A stretch of DNA of 64,000 bases, from contig NZ_RQFG01000005.1 of the NCBI RefSeq assembly GCF_004769235.1, positions 930,001-994,000 on the forward strand, given 5' to 3'. Positions 19,568 through 29,283 of this stretch are shown here, one piece after another (position 1 is the first letter of the stretch; every line of letters begins with the position of its first letter). The translations under genes and the position numbers were made by a program. Below the pieces are notes generated by a model. The model was not told the DNA's origin. It saw only the letters and a list, made by a program, of their open reading frames with translations, and made no database searches. The DNA comes from Leptospira kanakyensis. Its GTDB lineage: Bacteria; Spirochaetota; Leptospiria; Leptospirales; Leptospiraceae.

Positions 19568-21079
19568 TTATTTTCTTGGGCTTTCTGCATTGAATCCGTC
19601 CAGAAATTGGTTATTTTTGATCTTATATTGTAAAGATCCTCGGCTAATTCCTAGAAGTTTTGCAGCTTCTTCCTGTGTGGAGACTCGTTGGAATGCTTCT
19701 TTGATCCAAATGGCTTCCAATCGTTCGATGGCAATATTGAGAGATAAATTTTCCGAAGGAGACAAAATCTCTGTCCCCACTCCAAAACTTTGAACTTTAG
19801 TTGGAGTTTCAGATTCTCGTTTTCCATCTTGTGAAAAGGAATGAGGTTCCAAAACAACTTCCGGTGGAACAAGGACTGCATATTGAATGACACTTTGGAG
19901 TTGCCTTACATTTCCACTCCAAGGCATTCCTGTCAGAGCTCGTAAAGCATCTGTTGAAAACGTTTTGTTTCTTCCATATTGTTTGTTGTATTGGTATAAA
20001 AAATGATGTGCGAGAAGTGGAACATCCCCTCTTCGTTCGCGTAATGGTGAAACTCGCAACGGAACTTCCGCTAGGCGGTAATACAAATCCATCGAAAAAG
20101 TTTCTTTCTGAATATCTTCTAATAAATCTCTTTTACTACCTGTAAAAATCCGAATGTTTAAAACCTCCTCCTTCTTTTTGGCAGAAGGATTGGGCATTGT
20201 TTTATCTCTTAAGGTATGAAATAGTCTTGTTTGTAAATTTGAAGGTAAATCACCAATGGACTCAATGTATAAGGAACCACCGTTGGCCTGTTCTAGTTTT
20301 CCTGGATTGAATATTTTTCCACTTTGGACACCGAAGAGTTCTGCTTCTAAAAGTTCATAACTAAGACCTGAACAATCTACAGTGAAAAATGGGCCATTCT
20401 TTCTTTGGGAGATATAATGTAAGGCTTTCGCGATTAATTTTTTACCAGCTCCTTCCTCTCCAATGATCATCACCGATGTATCGGAGGGGCCCACTTGACG
20501 AATCCTATGTTTTAAAAATAATATGCTCGGATCATAACCAAGGATTTCTTCAACAGGATCTTCTTCTCTTTTAGATTTTTCAAAGGCTTCTTTGGCAATT
20601 CGTTCTTCTAAAATAACGATTGTTAATTGGGATGCAAATAATGTAGCTTGGTTGATGATATCGGATGAGAAAAAATTAACCTTATCCGATTCTAAGTTTA
20701 AAACTCCAATAGTGGAATCTCTTGTGACAAGAGGGATCGCAAGTTCCGATCGAACCGTTTCAATCAGTTTTACATAGTCTTTATCTAAGGTAACATCGGG
20801 AACATAGATAATTTCTCTGGTGGAAGCTGCGCGCCCAGTCACACCCAAGTTGAATGGAAGTTTGGCGGCAATTTTCTTTTCCCAATCCATCCCTTTGGCC
20901 GCAACAATGGTAAGGACTTTTTCTTCCTGGTCCATAATGGAAATACTACCGGTGGAAGCTCCAAACAAAGTGAGAGTCATGTCCAAAATGAAATTCAATC
21001 GATCCGTAATATTCGGAAGTTGTTGAATTTCTTTTTGGATTTTCCTTAGAGTACCGGAAATATCCTGTTTTACAGACAT
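19568..21079 (-). CDS. NifA-like regulator (GAF, AAA+, Fis HTH) with degenerate sigma-54 activation motifs
   Basis: 503 residues in the order of a bacterial enhancer-binding protein: GAF domain (~20-165), AAA+ domain (~178-400), Fis-type helix-turn-helix (~455-495, AAKLLGISRGSLQYKI). Several residues needed for ATP-driven sigma-54 activation are missing. The GAFTGA loop is replaced by QSGKIFNPG (residues 252-260), and the Walker B Asp-Glu is Glu273-Ser274. The Walker A is GEEGAGKK. The arginine-finger region YYRLAEVPLRVSPLRERRGDVPLL is intact. It probably binds DNA and a small ligand but should not hydrolyse ATP or contact sigma-54 normally. Downstream of prfB by 4 nt. Confidence 0.85.
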   Translation of the reverse strand: MSVKQDISGTLRKIQKEIQQLPNITDRLNFILDMTLTLFGASTGSISIMDQEEKVLTIVAAKGMDWEKKIAAKLPFNLGVTGRAASTREIIYVPDVTLDKDYVKLIETVRSELAIPLVTRDSTIGVLNLESDKVNFFSSDIINQATLFASQLTIVILEERIAKEAFEKSKREEDPVEEILGYDPSILFLKHRIRQVGPSDTSVMIIGEEGAGKKLIAKALHYISQRKNGPFFTVDCSGLSYELLEAELFGVQSGKIFNPGKLEQANGGSLYIESIGDLPSNLQTRLFHTLRDKTMPNPSAKKKEEVLNIRIFTGSKRDLLEDIQKETFSMDLYYRLAEVPLRVSPLRERRGDVPLLAHHFLYQYNKQYGRNKTFSTDALRALTGMPWSGNVRQLQSVIQYAVLVPPEVVLEPHSFSQDGKRESETPTKVQSFGVGTEILSPSENLSLNIAIERLEAIWIKEAFQRVSTQEEAAKLLGISRGSLQYKIKNNQFLDGFNAESPRK

Positions 21080-21083
21080 TTGG

Positions 21084-22211
21084 TTATACTTTTGCGTTTG
21101 CCTTTTGGTTTGTCAGGTATTTTAAGTAGGCAATGATAAAATCTTCCAAGTCTCCATCCATAACTGCATGAACGTTTCCTGTTTCAAAATCGGTTCTATG
21201 GTCTTTTACTAAATTGTAAGGATGGAACACATAACTTCGAATTTGTGAACCCCAAGAGATATCACGTTTTTCACCGGCTTTTTTAGCGTTTTCTTCTTCG
21301 GCTTTTTGTTTTTCCATTTCATACAAACGTGCACGAAGCATCTTCATCGCCGTATCACGGTTTTTAATTTGCGATCTTTCCATTTGGCAAGAAACCACAA
21401 CACCTGTAGGAATATGTGTGATTCGCACAGCAGAGTCTGTTGTGTTGACGTGCTGTCCCCCAGCACCCGAAGAACGATACACATCCACACGAAGGTCTTT
21501 TTCTTCGATGTTCACTTGGATGTCGTCATCCACTTCTGGTGTTACATAGACAGAAGCAAAGGAAGTATGCCTTCTTTTATTCGAATCAAAAGGTGAGATC
21601 CGAACAAGTCTATGGACTCCGGATTCACATTTTAAATAACCAAAGGGATGATCCCCTTGGATGTAAAGCGTCGCGTTTTTGATTCCGGCAGTTTCCCCCG
21701 GTTGGTAGTCCACGAGTTCTGCACGATACCCTTTTTGTTCACAAAACCTTGTGTACATTCGCAGTAACTTATCTGCCCAGTCTTGGGATTCTGTTCCACC
21801 GGCCCCTGGATGGATATTGATAAAGGCAGCTTTGCCATCATCTTTTCCAGCAAGAGCATCTAACATTTGCAAGTTTTCAAACGTCTCAAACATGCGATCA
21901 AAATCATCGTTTAAAGATTTTAGGCCCGCCTCACCCATTTCTTCGGAAGTGAGTTCAATCAAATCAGGAAAATCAATTAATTCCTTTTTTAAATCTAACC
22001 AAGGATCTAACTTTAGTTGTAACTCGTTTCGTTTTTGAGTGACTGTTTTTGCTTGGTCAGGTGAGTCCCATAACTTTGGGTCGTTTGCTTTTTCAATGAG
22101 TGAGGATAAACGGTCATAGTCTTCTTGGAAATTTTGTGCCGTCCAATAGGATTGGAAAGTCTCAATCATTTCTGATGTTTGTTTTTTTAAGTCTTTTAGT
22201 GATCTATCCAT
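21084..22211 (-). CDS. prfB: Peptide chain release factor 2
   Basis: Releases peptides at UGA and UAA stops. 375 residues with the stop-codon recognition tripeptide SPF ([14 protein letters not shown]), the catalytic GGQ ([10 protein letters not shown]) and normal flanks. Unlike many bacteria, the frame is continuous through the N-terminal region ([15 protein letters not shown]) where the autoregulatory +1 frameshift at an in-frame UGA normally lies. Levels are therefore not controlled by that mechanism here. Located 25 nt after an unknown gene and 4 nt before the NifA-like regulator in a long minus-strand run. Confidence 0.96.
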   Translation of the reverse strand: MDRSLKDLKKQTSEMIETFQSYWTAQNFQEDYDRLSSLIEKANDPKLWDSPDQAKTVTQKRNELQLKLDPWLDLKKELIDFPDLIELTSEEMGEAGLKSLNDDFDRMFETFENLQMLDALAGKDDGKAAFINIHPGAGGTESQDWADKLLRMYTRFCEQKGYRAELVDYQPGETAGIKNATLYIQGDHPFGYLKCESGVHRLVRISPFDSNKRRHTSFASVYVTPEVDDDIQVNIEEKDLRVDVYRSSGAGGQHVNTTDSAVRITHIPTGVVVSCQMERSQIKNRDTAMKMLRARLYEMEKQKAEEENAKKAGEKRDISWGSQIRSYVFHPYNLVKDHRTDFETGNVHAVMDGDLEDFIIAYLKYLTNQKANAKV

Positions 22212-22236
22212 AATGCGTAAATCCGAAGTGGAAGTT

Positions 22237-23076
22237 TTAAAACAAAGAATCTTTGCGAAGTCGTTCCACTTCCCATTGGAATATGGTTTCTCTGAGTTGT
22301 GGCGTATTTCCTTCTACGGTTCCCACCAGAGAGTAACTTGATTCTTTTCCGTATGTATCAGGCAAACGTTTGAGTATGAACTTACCTGACTTAATGAGTT
22401 CAATGACATGGAGTAAAAAAGGATCTTTTTCTTTTCGACTCATCTCTTCCATAGAATAATAAAAAGTAGAAAGACCTTTGTAAAACCAATCGATGTATTC
22501 GTTTTTTCCTTTGGGCCAAATTTGTTCTAAACGAATTTCTGATTCTTGGACAAGGGACTTACCAAGAAAAGGTTTTTGCAAAACACGACACTGGGAATAA
22601 ATTTCAAAATTTAAATCCCGGTCTCCACCCTTTTCAAAATCCACACCGATCCAACGAATCCAAGATTTTTTTTCTTTAATGGATAAGGCTGGAATCAATG
22701 CAAACAAATACCCTTGGTCTTTGAATATCCTTTCATGAGCCAGATGTTCTAAAATTTCCATCGGGATCATATAATGGCCTTTGGCCCATTCAATCACATA
22801 AGGAATGGATTCCAATTGAAGGTACTCAGGTGGAGTTTCCGAACGTATGATATCACCAAACTGTGTGAGGATAAAAATAAAAGATAACAACTCTTGACGA
22901 CTGAGCCCTGAAAGAACACTCACCGATCCACTTAAGTTTTGAAGGGCACGGCGAATCATCAAATGTTGTTGGAGTTGGGTTTGGTTCTCAGACAAAATGA
23001 TCCCTAGATGTTTTTCAAAATTGCGAAGGTTCGTACGTTCACAAATTTTAAAATTTCCAGAGATACTAAATGGCAT
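22237..23076 (-). CDS. Unrecognised 279-residue cytoplasmic protein
   Basis: No family recognised. No signal peptide or membrane segment. Composition is mixed alpha/beta with many aromatic and charged residues, for example [16 protein letters not shown] and [16 protein letters not shown]. Its ATG shares one base with the purD stop (TAATG), so it is translationally coupled to purD, and prfB follows 25 nt later. It could be a genus-specific housekeeping protein; the neighbours do not point to a function. Confidence 0.75.
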   Translation of the reverse strand: MPFSISGNFKICERTNLRNFEKHLGIILSENQTQLQQHLMIRRALQNLSGSVSVLSGLSRQELLSFIFILTQFGDIIRSETPPEYLQLESIPYVIEWAKGHYMIPMEILEHLAHERIFKDQGYLFALIPALSIKEKKSWIRWIGVDFEKGGDRDLNFEIYSQCRVLQKPFLGKSLVQESEIRLEQIWPKGKNEYIDWFYKGLSTFYYSMEEMSRKEKDPFLLHVIELIKSGKFILKRLPDTYGKESSYSLVGTVEGNTPQLRETIFQWEVERLRKDSLF

Positions 23077-24353
23077 TAGAGAGCACGCCTTCCTATGTCT
23101 TTTCTATAAAATGTATCTGGTGCTTTGATTTTTCCAAGAAACGCATAACAATCATTAATTGCATCTTTTAGAGAATTTCCAAAAGAAGTGATTCCGAGAA
23201 TTCGTCCACCATTTGCCAAAATTTGGTTTTCTTGGCTTTTCGTTCCTGCATGGTAAACCACCACATTCCCCTCGTTTGGCGGAATCTCTAAAGGCATTCC
23301 TTTTTGTGGGGCGTCCGGATATCCTTTCGCTGCTAGCACAACTATAGCAGATGATCCCTCTTTTAGTTTTAGATTTCTCTCCGGGAGGTTGCCCACCGCC
23401 GAAGCATAAAAAATAGGTAAAATATCTTCATCCAACAAACGCAGCACACACTGTGTTTCTGGATCCCCAAATCGACAGTTAAATTCCACTACATTGGGAT
23501 TTCCTTCTTTGGTAATCATAAGACCAACATAAAGAAGTCCATTATAAGGATGGCCGGCGGATCTAAACTCAGCTAACATCGGCTCAATGACTTGTTCTTT
23601 TACTTTGGAAAGAACAGAATCTGTGACAATCGGTGCCGGGGCATAAGCACCCATCCCACCTGTGTTTGGACCAATGTCGCCGTCATAAGCACGTTTGTGG
23701 TCTTGGGCTGCAGGAAGGCACATATACCTTTCCCCATCGGCAATCACAAAAAGGGATGCTTCTTCTCCTTCTAAAAAGGATTCCAAAACTACTTTATTAC
23801 CACTTTCCCCAAACTTTGATTCTAAAAAGATTTCATCTAACGCCTGTTTTACTTCCTTCATTTCGAAGGCAACAGTGACACCCTTTCCTGCAGCAAGGCC
23901 ATCTGCTTTGACAACCAAAGGTAAAATTTCTTTTTGGGCATAACTCCAAGCCGATTCATGGTCTGTAAATACTGCAAAAGAAGCCGTAGGAACTTTGGCC
24001 CGTTTCATCATTTCTTTGGCAAAGTGTTTGCTTCCTTCCACTTGCGCACAATAAGCAGAAGGCCCAAAACAAGGGATACCTATTTCAGCACACCAATCAG
24101 AAAGTCCGTTGACGAGTGGATCTTCTGGGCCAACCACAACCAGATTTGTTCCCGAAGATTTTATATAATCAAAAAATTTAGATTTATCAGTGATGGATAT
24201 ATCTTTTGTATCCAATAAGATATCTTTCGAAAAACCACCATTCCCTGGAAACACCTTAAGCGATTCCAAAGATTTTGATTTAGAGATGGCATCCGCTAAC
24301 GCATGTTCTCTTCCGCCACTTCCAATGAGTAAAACTTTAAATTTATGTTCCAA
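23076..24353 (-). CDS. purD: Phosphoribosylamine--glycine ligase (GARS)
   Basis: Second step of purine synthesis: ATP-dependent ligation of glycine to phosphoribosylamine. 425 residues with N-terminal [16 protein letters not shown], the ATP-grasp region [37 protein letters not shown], and the metal-binding [13 protein letters not shown]. Full length and complete. The start overlaps the end of valS by 11 nt, so it is probably read from the valS transcript. Confidence 0.97.
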   Translation of the reverse strand: MEHKFKVLLIGSGGREHALADAISKSKSLESLKVFPGNGGFSKDILLDTKDISITDKSKFFDYIKSSGTNLVVVGPEDPLVNGLSDWCAEIGIPCFGPSAYCAQVEGSKHFAKEMMKRAKVPTASFAVFTDHESAWSYAQKEILPLVVKADGLAAGKGVTVAFEMKEVKQALDEIFLESKFGESGNKVVLESFLEGEEASLFVIADGERYMCLPAAQDHKRAYDGDIGPNTGGMGAYAPAPIVTDSVLSKVKEQVIEPMLAEFRSAGHPYNGLLYVGLMITKEGNPNVVEFNCRFGDPETQCVLRLLDEDILPIFYASAVGNLPERNLKLKEGSSAIVVLAAKGYPDAPQKGMPLEIPPNEGNVVVYHAGTKSQENQILANGGRILGITSFGNSLKDAINDCYAFLGKIKAPDTFYRKDIGRRAL

Positions 24354-27027
24354 TTTTTTCTAAAGCCCTTACCGTACTATCTAGTTTCTCTTTCCAAGTA
24401 TTATACTTTTCTCTTTCTTTTTCTACCACATCCGGTTTTGCTTTTTCTAAGAAAGATGGATTGTTGATTTTATTTTCCAACTTTTCCATCTCCAATTGGA
24501 TTTGTTTTTTCTCTTTTTCCAATCGTTGTTTTTCTTTTTCAAAATCAAAAATACCTTCCAAAGGAAGAAAAATTTCTCCAATCGAAAATGCACCAACGGA
24601 ATCCGTATTTTTTGCTTCATAAGAATCTAAAAATTCCAAACTCTCTGCTTTGGAAAGTTGGAGAATGGATTTGATTTCTCTTTCCATCATTTCTTTTAAT
24701 TCTTTATGGCTACACTTGATGATGACCTTACATTTTTTCTCAGGTTTGACTCCGAGTTCTGCGCGCATGTTTCGGATCTTTGTGATGATCTCACGCACAA
24801 GTTCCATACGAACCACAGCCGGTGCGGAATCAGAAACTCCATACGGTTTAGGAAATTCTGTTTTCGCAAGTTCAGTTGGATCCAGTAAGGAATGAATTTC
24901 TTCGGTAATGAAAGGCATAAACGGATGTAAAAGTCCCAGTGATTTTTTCAAAACACTCACAAGAACAAAGCGAGCTTTTTCTTGCGATTCGGGAGTTACA
25001 TTTCCATACACACGAGCTTTGGTTAATTCCAAATACCAATCACAGAACGATCCCCAAACAAAATCATAAACTGCATTTGCCATTTCGAAAAAAAGATAAC
25101 CGGAATAAGCTTTTTCATACTTACTAAGCATCCGATCAAATTCATTCAAAATCCAAAGGTCAGTATCTTCTAAAGAATTAATATCTGGTTCTTTGGTTGT
25201 GAACTCTTCTGGCAGGTTCATAAATATAAACCGGCTTGAGTTCCAAATTTTATTACAGAAAGACCTGTATCCGTCTAACCGTGATTCGTCGAAAAGTATG
25301 TCCTTTCCTTCCGGCAAAACGGCTGCGAGAAAAAATCGAAACGAATCCGTTCCGTATTTAGTCATCATATCCAAAGGATCCACTACGTTTCCAAGGGACT
25401 TACTAAACTTCTTACCATCTTTATCACGAACGAGACCATGGATGAGAACCTTTTGGAAAGGAACATCCCCCATAAATTTAAGACCGTTCATAATCATCCG
25501 AGCGACCCAGAAGAAAATGATATCAAATCCCGTCACGAGAACGGAGGTAGGATAGTATTGTTTGAGTTCGGTTGAATTTTCAGGCCAACCAAATACAGTG
25601 AAAGGCCAAAGTCCGGAAGAGAACCAAGTATCTAAAACGTCTTCATCTTGTTTGATGGTTTCTTTGGTTACTGAAATTCCTTTTTTAGAAAATAGAGACA
25701 CTGCTTCCTCTACGGATTCCGCAACCACCATCTCACCATTTGGTGCATAATAAGCAGGAATTCGGTGACCCCACCAGAGTTGGCGAGAAATACACCAATC
25801 ACGTATATTTTCCATCCACTCAAAGTATGTTTTTTCCCACATCTTTGGTTGGAATTGTACCTTGCCTGACTTAACCACTTCAATAGCAGGTTTTGCAAGA
25901 GATTCAATTTTTACAAACCACTGAGTCGATAACAACGGTTCGATGACCGCTCCCCCTCTTTGGTTGTGTCCTACACTATGGATATGAGTTTCTATTTTTT
26001 CAATATAACCATTGGCTTCTAGTTCTTCCACAACTCGTTTGCGAGCTTCGAACCGGTCGAGTCCATTGTATTTACCTGTATGTTCGTTTAAAGTTCCATC
26101 CAAGTTCATAATGTTGAGTGGAGTGAGTTTCAAACGAAGTCCCGCTTCATAGTCATTGATGTCATGGGCCGGAGTGATCTTCACAAGCCCCGATCCAAAT
26201 TCTTTATCTACAAAGGAATCAAACAATACGGGGATTTCTTTACCGGCAATTGGTAAAAATACAAACTTACCCTTTAATTCCGTATAACGTGCGTCATCTG
26301 GATGAGCACAAACTGCCACGTCACCAAACATGGTTTCGGGTCTTGTGGTTGCAACAACGATGTATTCGCCCTTGGAAAGAGTTTTTGGATCTTTGGATTG
26401 AAACTCTGCTTTTGGATATTTGATATGGTAGAGTTTACCTTGTTTTTCTTTATACTCTACTTCAATATCTGAGATAGCAGTTTTTGTTACCGGGCACCAG
26501 TTGATGATTCGTTCACCGCGATAAATCAATCCTTCATCATACAAACTGCGAAATACTTTAATGACTGCTTTGGAAAGTCCTTCATCAAACGTAAATCGTT
26601 CGCGCGACCAATCGACTGATTCACCGAGTAACCGCTGTTGTTTGGCAATCATTCCACCAGAATGAGCTTTCCATTCCCAAACTTTTTCGATAAATCCTTC
26701 GCGAGTAAAATCAGTTCTAGACTTTCCTTCTTTTCCTAACTCACGTTCCACAACCACTTGTGTGGCAATCCCAGCGTGGTCCATTCCTGGAACCCAAACT
26801 ACATTTTTACCTTTTTTACGTTCGATACGAATGATGATGTCTTGGATGGTATGATTGAGTGCATGACCAATGTGTAAATTCCCAGTTACGTTTGGTGGAG
26901 GGATGACGATCGAAAATGTTTCTTTGCGAGAAGAGTCAGGCGCGAAGGTTTTTTTTTCTTCCCAGGTTTTTATCCATTTGGGCTCTACAGATTCGGGATC
27001 GTAACGGTCAGGTAGCTGTGATTTCAT
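24343..27027 (-). CDS. valS: Valyl-tRNA synthetase
   Basis: Charges tRNA-Val. 894 residues: [17 protein letters not shown] (HIGH motif), [12 protein letters not shown], editing domain with [20 protein letters not shown], and the KMSKS motif in the form [13 protein letters not shown]. The C-terminal ~70 residues are a Lys/Glu-rich coiled coil ([20 protein letters not shown]), as expected for the tRNA-binding arm of bacterial ValRS. First gene of a run that continues into purD, an unknown gene, prfB and the NifA-like regulator. Confidence 0.98.
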   Translation of the reverse strand: MKSQLPDRYDPESVEPKWIKTWEEKKTFAPDSSRKETFSIVIPPPNVTGNLHIGHALNHTIQDIIIRIERKKGKNVVWVPGMDHAGIATQVVVERELGKEGKSRTDFTREGFIEKVWEWKAHSGGMIAKQQRLLGESVDWSRERFTFDEGLSKAVIKVFRSLYDEGLIYRGERIINWCPVTKTAISDIEVEYKEKQGKLYHIKYPKAEFQSKDPKTLSKGEYIVVATTRPETMFGDVAVCAHPDDARYTELKGKFVFLPIAGKEIPVLFDSFVDKEFGSGLVKITPAHDINDYEAGLRLKLTPLNIMNLDGTLNEHTGKYNGLDRFEARKRVVEELEANGYIEKIETHIHSVGHNQRGGAVIEPLLSTQWFVKIESLAKPAIEVVKSGKVQFQPKMWEKTYFEWMENIRDWCISRQLWWGHRIPAYYAPNGEMVVAESVEEAVSLFSKKGISVTKETIKQDEDVLDTWFSSGLWPFTVFGWPENSTELKQYYPTSVLVTGFDIIFFWVARMIMNGLKFMGDVPFQKVLIHGLVRDKDGKKFSKSLGNVVDPLDMMTKYGTDSFRFFLAAVLPEGKDILFDESRLDGYRSFCNKIWNSSRFIFMNLPEEFTTKEPDINSLEDTDLWILNEFDRMLSKYEKAYSGYLFFEMANAVYDFVWGSFCDWYLELTKARVYGNVTPESQEKARFVLVSVLKKSLGLLHPFMPFITEEIHSLLDPTELAKTEFPKPYGVSDSAPAVVRMELVREIITKIRNMRAELGVKPEKKCKVIIKCSHKELKEMMEREIKSILQLSKAESLEFLDSYEAKNTDSVGAFSIGEIFLPLEGIFDFEKEKQRLEKEKKQIQLEMEKLENKINNPSFLEKAKPDVVEKEREKYNTWKEKLDSTVRALEKIGT

Positions 27028-27052
27028 AGGGTCTTTGGATTTCTTGCACTTT

Positions 27053-27082
27053 ACTATGTTTCGTAAAGAGTTTAGGGGTCAA
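27053..27082 (-). promoter_or_regulatory. Candidate promoter of valS operon
   Basis: Read on the minus strand: TTGACC (27082-27077), an 18-nt spacer and CATAGT (27058-27053). Transcription would start around 27046, about 20 nt before the valS ATG, leaving a short leader with no room for a T-box or other riboswitch. Confidence 0.4.
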
Positions 27083-27143
27083 GGATGAAACAGCAACCAA
27101 GGTTCGCATTGACAGAAAGGAGAGGCAAAAGAATCTGGTTGGC

Positions 27144-27293
27144 ATGAACGCAAAAACAGCAAAAATCCTCGGCAAATATGCAACCTTCAAAGGTGTTTCA
27201 GAGAAACAATTGAAACGCGATTGGTTGTCTCTTTCCCATATCGATAAAGATAAAAAAAGACAAGAAATCCTTAAAGAAATCGCAAAGAAATAA
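27144..27293 (+). CDS. Small basic protein, 49 residues
   Basis: An open frame from ATG 27144 to TAA 27291-27293. The product is Lys-rich and looks like a compact helical protein (MNAKTAKILGKYATFKGV, then KQLKRDWLSLSHIDKDKK). It is followed 5 nt later by a strong terminator, which supports a real transcription unit. The best Shine-Dalgarno-like sequence, AAGGAGAGG (27117-27125), is 18 nt upstream, which is long; no other ATG in frame lies closer. Function unknown. The gene is divergent from valS. Confidence 0.6.
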   Translation: MNAKTAKILGKYATFKGVSEKQLKRDWLSLSHIDKDKKRQEILKEIAKK

Positions 27294-27298
27294 GATAT

Positions 27299-27323
27299 GC
27301 GGAAGGTTCCTTCCGCTTTTTTT
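27299..27323 (+). terminator. Rho-independent terminator abutting the next start codon
   Basis: GCGGAAGG (27299-27306) pairs perfectly with CCTTCCGC (27309-27316), followed by seven T (27317-27323). The 49-residue gene ends just before it. The next gene's ATG begins at 27324, immediately after the T-run. Confidence 0.9.
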
Positions 27324-27770
27324 ATGGAATCAAAATTCCGATTTTTCTTCTCTCTCCTCCTTCTTGGATTTTCCCTTACCACCCTTTCTTACTGCTCCAA
27401 ACAAAGTGACATAATACTTTCTCAATACCAAGAGAGATTGACCGAGGCAAAAAACTTAAATCGTAAACTCATTGTGGTTTTCGGTGCCGATTGGTGTCCC
27501 GACTGTAGAGCATTAGATGGAATCTTTCAGGAACCAGAACCCAAAGCCCTACTCTCTCAAAATTTTATCATCTTTAAAGTCGATGTGGGCCGCTTCGATA
27601 AAAACTTAAGTCTAAACGATACACTTGGGAATCCCATTCAAAACGGAATTCCGGCTCTTGTTGTCATTGACCCGTCAGGTAAAATTCTCACCTCCACCAA
27701 AGGAGGAGAATTCTCTAACGCGAGTAAGATGACAAAAGAACAAGTTTTAGAATATTTATACCGTCTTTAG
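27324..27770 (+). CDS. Thioredoxin-like lipoprotein
   Basis: 148 residues with an N-terminal hydrophobic signal ending in a spirochaete-type lipobox (TLSYC), then a thioredoxin fold with active site WCPDC (after VVFGADW) and cis-Pro region GIPALVVID. It should act as an envelope thiol-disulfide enzyme, of the DsbD-gamma/TlpA-like kind with the motif near the N-terminus. An in-frame ATG at 27297 is rejected because it lies before the terminator hairpin. Starting at 27324 puts the start directly behind the T-run, with no Shine-Dalgarno sequence except within the hairpin arm (GGAAGG at 27301-27306). Confidence 0.85.
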   Translation: MESKFRFFFSLLLLGFSLTTLSYCSKQSDIILSQYQERLTEAKNLNRKLIVVFGADWCPDCRALDGIFQEPEPKALLSQNFIIFKVDVGRFDKNLSLNDTLGNPIQNGIPALVVIDPSGKILTSTKGGEFSNASKMTKEQVLEYLYRL

Positions 27771-27802
27771 GAGAAGTTTGTTTTCAACAACCACGAGCAC
27801 CC

Positions 27803-28354
27803 ATGGATCAAATTAATTTTCAACCAACCAAAATGAATTTCAACTTAAGACTAAAAACTATCATCACATACGCACTTTCATTTCTAATCTTATTCTCTGC
27901 TTTGACTCTCTCCGCTGAGGAACCCACCACTCCAACTCTAGTTGTTGGCAATACCCTTCCCGAAATTAATTATACAAACCAGTGGGAAGAACCAAGTCCC
28001 GTTCCTGCCGATACGACAAAGCTGATTTTTATTTCTGATATGGATGCGAGTAAAATCATCCATCCTATTTTAGAAAAAGAAGGAAAAGGATATTTGGAGT
28101 CAAAACAAGCAGTGCTTATTTCTGATATCCATAGAATGCCTTCTCTCATTTCCAAGTTTGTAGCTTTACCCAAAATGAAATCTTATCCGTATACTCTTCG
28201 TTTGGTGAGAGAAGAAAAACTGGCCGATCCATATCCAAGAACGAAAGGTTCTCTCACCCTCATCCAACTGAAAGCGGGAAAGATTACCAAAATTCAAATT
28301 TCTAATGCGGAAGCAGAGATTCGTAGTTTTTTGGATACTTCTCAAAGCAAATAA
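27803..28354 (+). CDS. Exported protein, possibly thioredoxin-fold (YtfJ-like)
   Basis: 183 residues (173 if ATG 27833 is the start). A clear signal peptide runs from about residue 20 to SALTLSAEE. The mature protein opens with VVGNTLPEINYTNQW, reminiscent of TlpA/YtfJ proteins, and has LIFISDMDASKIIHPIL, but no CxxC. The thioredoxin-like fold is inferred from these strands and from the neighbouring thioredoxin-like lipoprotein gene 32 nt upstream, with which it is probably cotranscribed. Function unknown. Confidence 0.65.
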   Translation: MDQINFQPTKMNFNLRLKTIITYALSFLILFSALTLSAEEPTTPTLVVGNTLPEINYTNQWEEPSPVPADTTKLIFISDMDASKIIHPILEKEGKGYLESKQAVLISDIHRMPSLISKFVALPKMKSYPYTLRLVREEKLADPYPRTKGSLTLIQLKAGKITKIQISNAEAEIRSFLDTSQSK

Positions 28355-28400
28355 GTAGCTATACTTCGGATTTCCCGTTGTAAAATCGCAAAAAATTTCC

Positions 28401-28438
28401 TCACCTTGGTTGACCGTAATACAAAAAGGTGATACAAT
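28401..28438 (+). promoter_or_regulatory. Promoter and operator of the vapBC module
   Basis: TTGACC (28410-28415), a 17-nt spacer and TACAAT (28433-28438) form a strong promoter. The inverted repeat TCACCTT (28401-28407) / AAGGTGA (28426-28432) brackets the -35 box and touches the -10 box, the place expected for an autoregulating ribbon-helix-helix antitoxin. Transcription should begin at about 28445, the A of the antitoxin ATG. Confidence 0.75.
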
Positions 28439-28444
28439 CTAAGA

Positions 28445-28705
28445 ATGATTAGCCTTCGATTACCAAAAGATTTAGAAAGAAAACTAGATTCATTTGCAAA
28501 GTCAGAAGGCAAATCCCGATCAGAAATTGTAAAAGAATCAATTCTAGAGTACATCCAAAACCGTGGTAAAACTAAAACTCCCTTTGATTTAGGTTTCGAT
28601 TTATTTGGAAAATATGATTCGGGAAAAACAGATTTAGCAGAAAATCGAAAAGATTACCTTCGTCAAAAAATTGAGAAGAAACATGCAAAACGTAGCTCTC
28701 ATTGA
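28445..28705 (+). CDS. Ribbon-helix-helix antitoxin (VapB-like)
   Basis: 86 residues. The N-terminal MISLRLPKDLERKLDSFAK and KSRSEIVKESILEYI are a canonical RHH/CopG DNA-binding fold. The C-terminal half is charged and would wrap the toxin. It overlaps the PIN-domain toxin gene by 23 nt. In such pairs the antitoxin, or its complex with toxin, represses its own promoter; the inverted repeat over the promoter fits. The ATG is so close to the -10 box that the message looks leaderless. Confidence 0.85.
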   Translation: MISLRLPKDLERKLDSFAKSEGKSRSEIVKESILEYIQNRGKTKTPFDLGFDLFGKYDSGKTDLAENRKDYLRQKIEKKHAKRSSH

Positions 28706-29099
28706 TTCTGGACCAATCCTAGCATTATTTAACGCTAAAGATAAATTTCATAAATCCATCCTCAAATTCCTTAAGAACTATAACGGTCAGTTAATTACTT
28801 CATGGCCGGTGGTTACCGAAGTAATTTATCTTCTTTCTTTTTCAAATGATGTACAATCAGATTTTCTTGAGTGGATCGAACGAGGTGGCATTCATTTAGA
28901 TGATTTGTCAATAGACGATCTCAAATACATCAAAAATAGGATGAAGAAATATTCAGATCTGCCAATGGATTTAGCTGATGCTTCACTTATGTGTATTTCT
29001 GAAAAAAGAGGAATTAACAAAATTATAAGCATTGATTCAGACTTTTCTATTTATAAAACATTAAGCGGAAAGTATTTACAAAACCTATTCAAAGTTTAG
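28683..29099 (+). CDS. PIN-domain ribonuclease toxin (VapC-like)
   Basis: 138 residues. PIN acidic residues are visible: Asp in LIDSGPILALF, Glu in PVVTEVIYLL, Asp residues in MDLADASLM and a final Asp in IISIDSDF. VapC toxins cut tRNA or rRNA when the antitoxin is degraded. ATG 28683 gives the standard short N-terminus; an upstream in-frame TTG (28671) is less likely. Starts inside the antitoxin gene, so translation is coupled. Confidence 0.88.
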   Translation: MQNVALIDSGPILALFNAKDKFHKSILKFLKNYNGQLITSWPVVTEVIYLLSFSNDVQSDFLEWIERGGIHLDDLSIDDLKYIKNRMKKYSDLPMDLADASLMCISEKRGINKIISIDSDFSIYKTLSGKYLQNLFKV

Positions 29100-29216
29100 T
29101 GCTCGGAAAAACAAACATCTCCAGCCTTTGCACTTACAAATTGCGAAAAAGATCCACCTTCAATTCTTCATATGTGTCAAAATGACGAATTTTTTCCTTA
29201 GAAATGTAAAATCTTC

Positions 29217-29245
29217 TTGATAACGTCGTTCTCTATTCGCAAAAT
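29217..29245 (+). promoter_or_regulatory. Candidate promoter of the flavin monooxygenase gene
   Basis: TTGATA (29217-29222), a 17-nt spacer and CAAAAT (29240-29245), with the start codon 38 nt further on. GAGAG at 29271-29275 can serve as ribosome-binding site. The rest of the 184-nt gap from vapC shows nothing recognisable. Confidence 0.4.
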
Positions 29246-29283
29246 CTCTCCCTAAGTCTATCTTTGGTTGCGAGAGAAATACT

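Noticed and set aside
27297..27323. Upstream ATG (27297) for the thioredoxin-like gene
   Set aside because: The extra nine residues would be encoded by the terminator hairpin and T-run; ATG 27324 gives a normal lipoprotein signal.
27008..27382. 124-codon minus-strand frame across the valS/thioredoxin gap
   Set aside because: It runs through the 49-residue gene, a perfect terminator and the start of two other genes; composition is non-protein-like.
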